This document shows positions 61,625 to 64,000 of a stretch of DNA of 64,000 bases, piece after piece. Every line of letters starts with the position of its first letter. Within the stretch, counting starts at the first letter, position 1. Source of the DNA: Petrotoga mexicana DSM 14811 (GTDB lineage Bacteria; Thermotogota; Thermotogae; Petrotogales; Petrotogaceae); the NCBI RefSeq assembly GCF_002895565.1, contig NZ_AZRN01000021.1, forward strand, positions 27,385-91,384. The letters are read 5' to 3'. The translations under genes and the position numbers were made by a program. The notes beneath the pieces were generated by a model, which saw only the letters and a program-made list of their open reading frames with translations, was not told where the DNA came from and did no database searches.

Positions 61625-63697
61625 TTGAGTGAATACAACGCTGAAAAAAAGAGGATCGTAGGATTCTTTGGACATCATGGATGCGGTAAAACTACCCTTA
61701 TGGATGATGTCCTTGTAAATCTTGGATTAACCGATAGAATAGGTCAAAGACATTTAGACAAGGATCCAGTTGAAAAAGAAAAAGGAGCAACCTTTTCCAA
61801 CCACATTTTCTCGTTCGATTTAGATGATTCAAGGCTCTACTTTTTTGATACCCCAGGATCTTTAGACTTTATAGGAGATATACAAATAGCTTTAAACGCA
61901 GTGGACAACGTAGTTATTGTAATAAACGCTTCTGCTGGTGTAGAAGTAACAACTGAAAGAATTTGGAATATGGCAAGAGAATTAAATAAACCGATCGTAT
62001 TTTATGTAAACCAAATGGATAAAGAAGGAGTGAACTTCGGGAACTTAATTCAAGAACTTAAAGAAAGTTTTGAAGACGAAATAAGAATAGTTCCTTTCCA
62101 AATTCCCATAGGCGAAGGCCCAGATTTTAAAGGTATTATAAATCTTTTATCAAATGACGTAATTACATATGAAGAAGGAACAGGCAAATCTTCCAAACAA
62201 AGCGAAATTCCAGATAACGCGAAAGATTATTTGGAAAGATTTCATTCTGAAATAATAGAAGATATTGTTGAAACAAACGAAGAACTAATGGAAAAGTATT
62301 TTGAATCAGGTGAAGAAGGATTAAGTCAAGAGGAACTGATTTCCTCACTTCATAAAGCGTATGATGAAGATAAAATAATTCCTGTATTAATTGGATCCGC
62401 TTTAAAAAATATCGGTTTTGATCAATTGATAAAGGCTTTAATCAGTTTTGGAATGACACCACTTGAAAGAAAATTTTACACTGAAGAAGGTACTGAGATT
62501 TCTTCCCAAGAAGATGGTCAATTTTTAGGTATTATCGTTAAAAATGAAGTAGACCCATTCGTTGGAAAACTCACTTATCTAAGAGTCATTAGCGGTTCTA
62601 TAAAAGCCGGTTCTAGTATCTATATTGTTGAAGAATCCACAAGAGAAAAGATCTCCCATATCAATATACCTAGATTTGATAAGAACGAAGAAGTGGAAAT
62701 GGCTGGCGTTGGAGATATCTTAGTTATACCTAAGCTAAAATCAAGTAAGATAAATCAAACCGTATCCAGTGAAGAAACGTCAAATAGGCTGAAATTACCT
62801 GAATTTCCAGAACCGATGATATCTAAGTCCATAGCTCCTAATTCTAAAAATGAAATAGACAAAATTACTGAATCGTTAGCAAAAATAGCAGAGTCAGATC
62901 CAACATTTAAATGGGAATTCGATTCTGAAACCGGCGAAACGGTCATAAGTGGTATGGGAACAGTTCATCTAGAAATAATGATAGAGAAATTGAAAAAGAA
63001 TTTCGGTATTGATTTTGAGGTAGGAAAACCAAAAATTGCTTACAAGGAAACTATAAGAAGCAAAACACAGGCCGAGTACAAACACAAAAAACAAACCGGA
63101 GGTCATGGCCAATACGGTCACGTTAAAATAGAAATTGAACCACTAGAAAGAGGGAAAGGCTATGAATTTGTTGATAAAATCGTTGGAGGCGTCATCCCAA
63201 AAAATTTCATACCATCAGTAGACAAAGGTATCAGAGAAGCTATCAAAAAAGGTGTTTTAGCTGGTTTCCCGGTTGTTGATATTAGGGTTACACTCTTTGA
63301 TGGTTCTTATCATGAAGTTGACTCTTCAGATATTTCATTTCAAATAGCTGCAAGACACGCATTTAAAATAGCCATGGAAAATGACAACCCAGTTATTTTA
63401 GAACCAATTATGCATGTTGAAATATTCTTACCCACTGAAAACACAGGAGACGTTATCGGTGAAATTACAGCAAAAAGAGGAAGACCTTTAGGAATGGAAT
63501 CAGCGGGGAAAGGATACGATAAAATAGTAGCTGAAATCCCACTGGCCGAAATGTTGGATTTTTCACCTCGTCTCAGCTCTATTTCCTCAGGAAAGGGTTA
63601 TTTTACCATGAAATTTTCCCATTATGCTGAAGTAAGCCCTGATATACAAAACAAAATAATAGAAGAAAGAAAAAGAGAAGAAGAATTACAAAAATAA
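61625..63697 (+). CDS. Elongation factor G-like GTPase (FusA2 type)
   Basis: A 690-residue EF-G paralogue. GTPase motifs differ slightly from canonical EF-G: G1 GHHGCGKT, G3 DTPGS, G4 NQMD in place of NKMD. EF-G domains II-V follow (GEGPDFKGIINLLSND; GGHGQYGHVKIEIEP; GEITAKRGRPLGMES). Such EF-G2 proteins are found beside a canonical fusA in many bacteria; their roles are poorly known. It starts at TTG behind GAGGGG and is followed by a terminator. The variant G1 and G4 motifs make it unlikely to be the main translocase. Confidence 0.9.
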   Translation: MSEYNAEKKRIVGFFGHHGCGKTTLMDDVLVNLGLTDRIGQRHLDKDPVEKEKGATFSNHIFSFDLDDSRLYFFDTPGSLDFIGDIQIALNAVDNVVIVINASAGVEVTTERIWNMARELNKPIVFYVNQMDKEGVNFGNLIQELKESFEDEIRIVPFQIPIGEGPDFKGIINLLSNDVITYEEGTGKSSKQSEIPDNAKDYLERFHSEIIEDIVETNEELMEKYFESGEEGLSQEELISSLHKAYDEDKIIPVLIGSALKNIGFDQLIKALISFGMTPLERKFYTEEGTEISSQEDGQFLGIIVKNEVDPFVGKLTYLRVISGSIKAGSSIYIVEESTREKISHINIPRFDKNEEVEMAGVGDILVIPKLKSSKINQTVSSEETSNRLKLPEFPEPMISKSIAPNSKNEIDKITESLAKIAESDPTFKWEFDSETGETVISGMGTVHLEIMIEKLKKNFGIDFEVGKPKIAYKETIRSKTQAEYKHKKQTGGHGQYGHVKIEIEPLERGKGYEFVDKIVGGVIPKNFIPSVDKGIREAIKKGVLAGFPVVDIRVTLFDGSYHEVDSSDISFQIAARHAFKIAMENDNPVILEPIMHVEIFLPTENTGDVIGEITAKRGRPLGMESAGKGYDKIVAEIPLAEMLDFSPRLSSISSGKGYFTMKFSHYAEVSPDIQNKIIEERKREEELQK

Positions 63698-63698
63698 A

Positions 63699-63719
63699 AT
63701 GGGGCTATGCCCCATTTTT
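63699..63719 (+). terminator. Terminator after the EF-G-like gene
   Basis: AATGGGGC-TAT-GCCCCATT followed by TTTT, directly after the stop codon. Confidence 0.9.
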
Positions 63720-63724
63720 AAATA

Positions 63725-63925
63725 GCTTTTGCTGATTTGTGCAAAAAGCTTTTTTAAGTTTGCCGCATTGTGTAAACGATGTTTTTTTGCAGCTTTGTGC
63801 AAAATGATTCTTTATAATGCCTTAGAAACAATTTCCATATTCTCATTTGTGAAACAAATGATGTGTTGCTTTAGAAATGTTTTCCAAAATCTCGTTTGCT
63901 ACGCAAACGATGTTATACGAACTTG
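63725..63925 (+). repeat. Array of small hairpins upstream of repeat copy H
   Basis: Several short stem-loops occur in series: GCTTTTGC…GCAAAAAGC (63725-63749), TTTTGCA…TGCAAAA near 63787, CATTTGT-GAA-ACAAATG (63844-63860) and CGTTTGC-TAC-GCAAACG (63893-63909). The last two share flanks and differ by paired substitutions. No credible coding sequence; one short frame runs through but shows no ribosome binding site. Confidence 0.65.
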
Positions 63926-63928
63926 GGG

Positions 63929-63990
63929 TTCTTAAGGGGCGAAGCCCCTTAAAGATTATGGGTGGGGAGCGGGGTGAAGGGGCGCTAAAT
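63929..63990 (+). repeat. GC-rich intergenic repeat, copy H
   Basis: It begins with the hairpin TTAAGGGGC-GAA-GCCCCTTAA, continues with ATTATGGGTGGGGAGCGGGG and TGAAGGGG, and ends in CGCTAAATA. The four-G-tract core is intact. With the hairpin array it forms a long copy comparable to copy D. Confidence 0.85.
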
Positions 63991-64000
63991 AAAATTTTTA

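Noticed and set aside
63729..63935. 68-codon plus-strand frame in the terminal hairpin array
   Set aside because: Cys- and Phe-rich translation of repeated hairpins, no ribosome binding site, directly behind a terminator.
3804..64000. CRISPR array formed by the GC-rich repeats
   Set aside because: Copies are dispersed over 60 kb rather than regularly spaced, and no cas gene is present.

Overview
The window looks like a chromosome segment of a thermophilic member of the Thermotogota, most like the Petrotoga lineage. This is inferred from AT-rich DNA, frequent TTG and GTG starts behind strong AGGAGGTGAT-type ribosome binding sites, a trimeric [FeFe] hydrogenase, a Thermotoga-style pectin and hexuronate locus (GH4, UxaC, UxaE, Eda, KdgK, IclR), and conserved blocks such as secA-prfB and rsmH-ftsL-ftsI. 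No database was consulted, so genus level is inference.

Layout. 1-4.4 kb: end of a PhoH-like gene, a membrane HD phosphohydrolase, ybeY, a DUF1015 gene, an unknown gene and a PspC-domain gene. 4.6-8.0 kb: hydCBA, an NADH-linked [FeFe] hydrogenase behind a candidate Rex operator. 8.0-12.1 kb: a two-component system divergent from a secreted PepSY protein, and a PlsY acyltransferase fused to a polyprenol-kinase-like domain. 12.2-32.6 kb: a 20-kb pectin and galacturonate locus with GH4 uronidase, uronate isomerase, ROK regulator, tagaturonate epimerase, GH28, two Gfo/Idh/MocA oxidoreductases, secreted pectate lyase, ABC importer, a two-gene flavoprotein module, KDPG aldolase, KDG kinase and an IclR regulator. 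32.6-41.7 kb: an RqcH-type NFACT protein, a tiny membrane protein missed by ORF length cut-offs, an HD-GYP sensor, a ferritin-VIT transporter, a chemoreceptor and an unknown secreted protein. 41.8-49.3 kb: secA, prfB, rsmH, ftsL-like, ftsI, holA. 49.3-53.0 kb: a sensor kinase with a poly-G leader, tRNA-Asp, an OYE-family reductase with a small haem-type membrane protein, a candidate small RNA and tRNA-Thr. 53.0-64.0 kb: tilS, ftsH, a FlK-like hotdog protein, a two-component pair, pyrimidine-nucleoside phosphorylase, a phosphodiester-glycosidase-like protein and an EF-G paralogue.

How the pectin genes fit together. The secreted lyase cuts polygalacturonate outside the cell, the ABC importer takes up oligomers, and GH28 and GH4 trim them to galacturonate. 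UxaC and UxaE carry it to tagaturonate and fructuronate, and KdgK and Eda finish the route to pyruvate and glyceraldehyde-3-phosphate. Mannonate oxidoreductase (UxuB) and mannonate dehydratase (UxuA) are not in the window. In their place stand two Gfo/Idh/MocA oxidoreductases and an unusual pair, an Fe-S Old Yellow Enzyme plus a fumarate-reductase-like flavoprotein, co-transcribed with the importer. That pair is the best candidate for undescribed chemistry. Related palindromes of the form TTTTAGA-N3-TCTAAA lie upstream of several of these units.

Other unusual features. A GC-rich dispersed repeat with four G-tracts (potential G-quadruplex) occurs about eight times between genes. At least three genes appear to start at ATA or ATT. 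The GH28 signal peptide is broken by an apparent one-base frameshift. A small structured RNA sits behind a near-consensus promoter.
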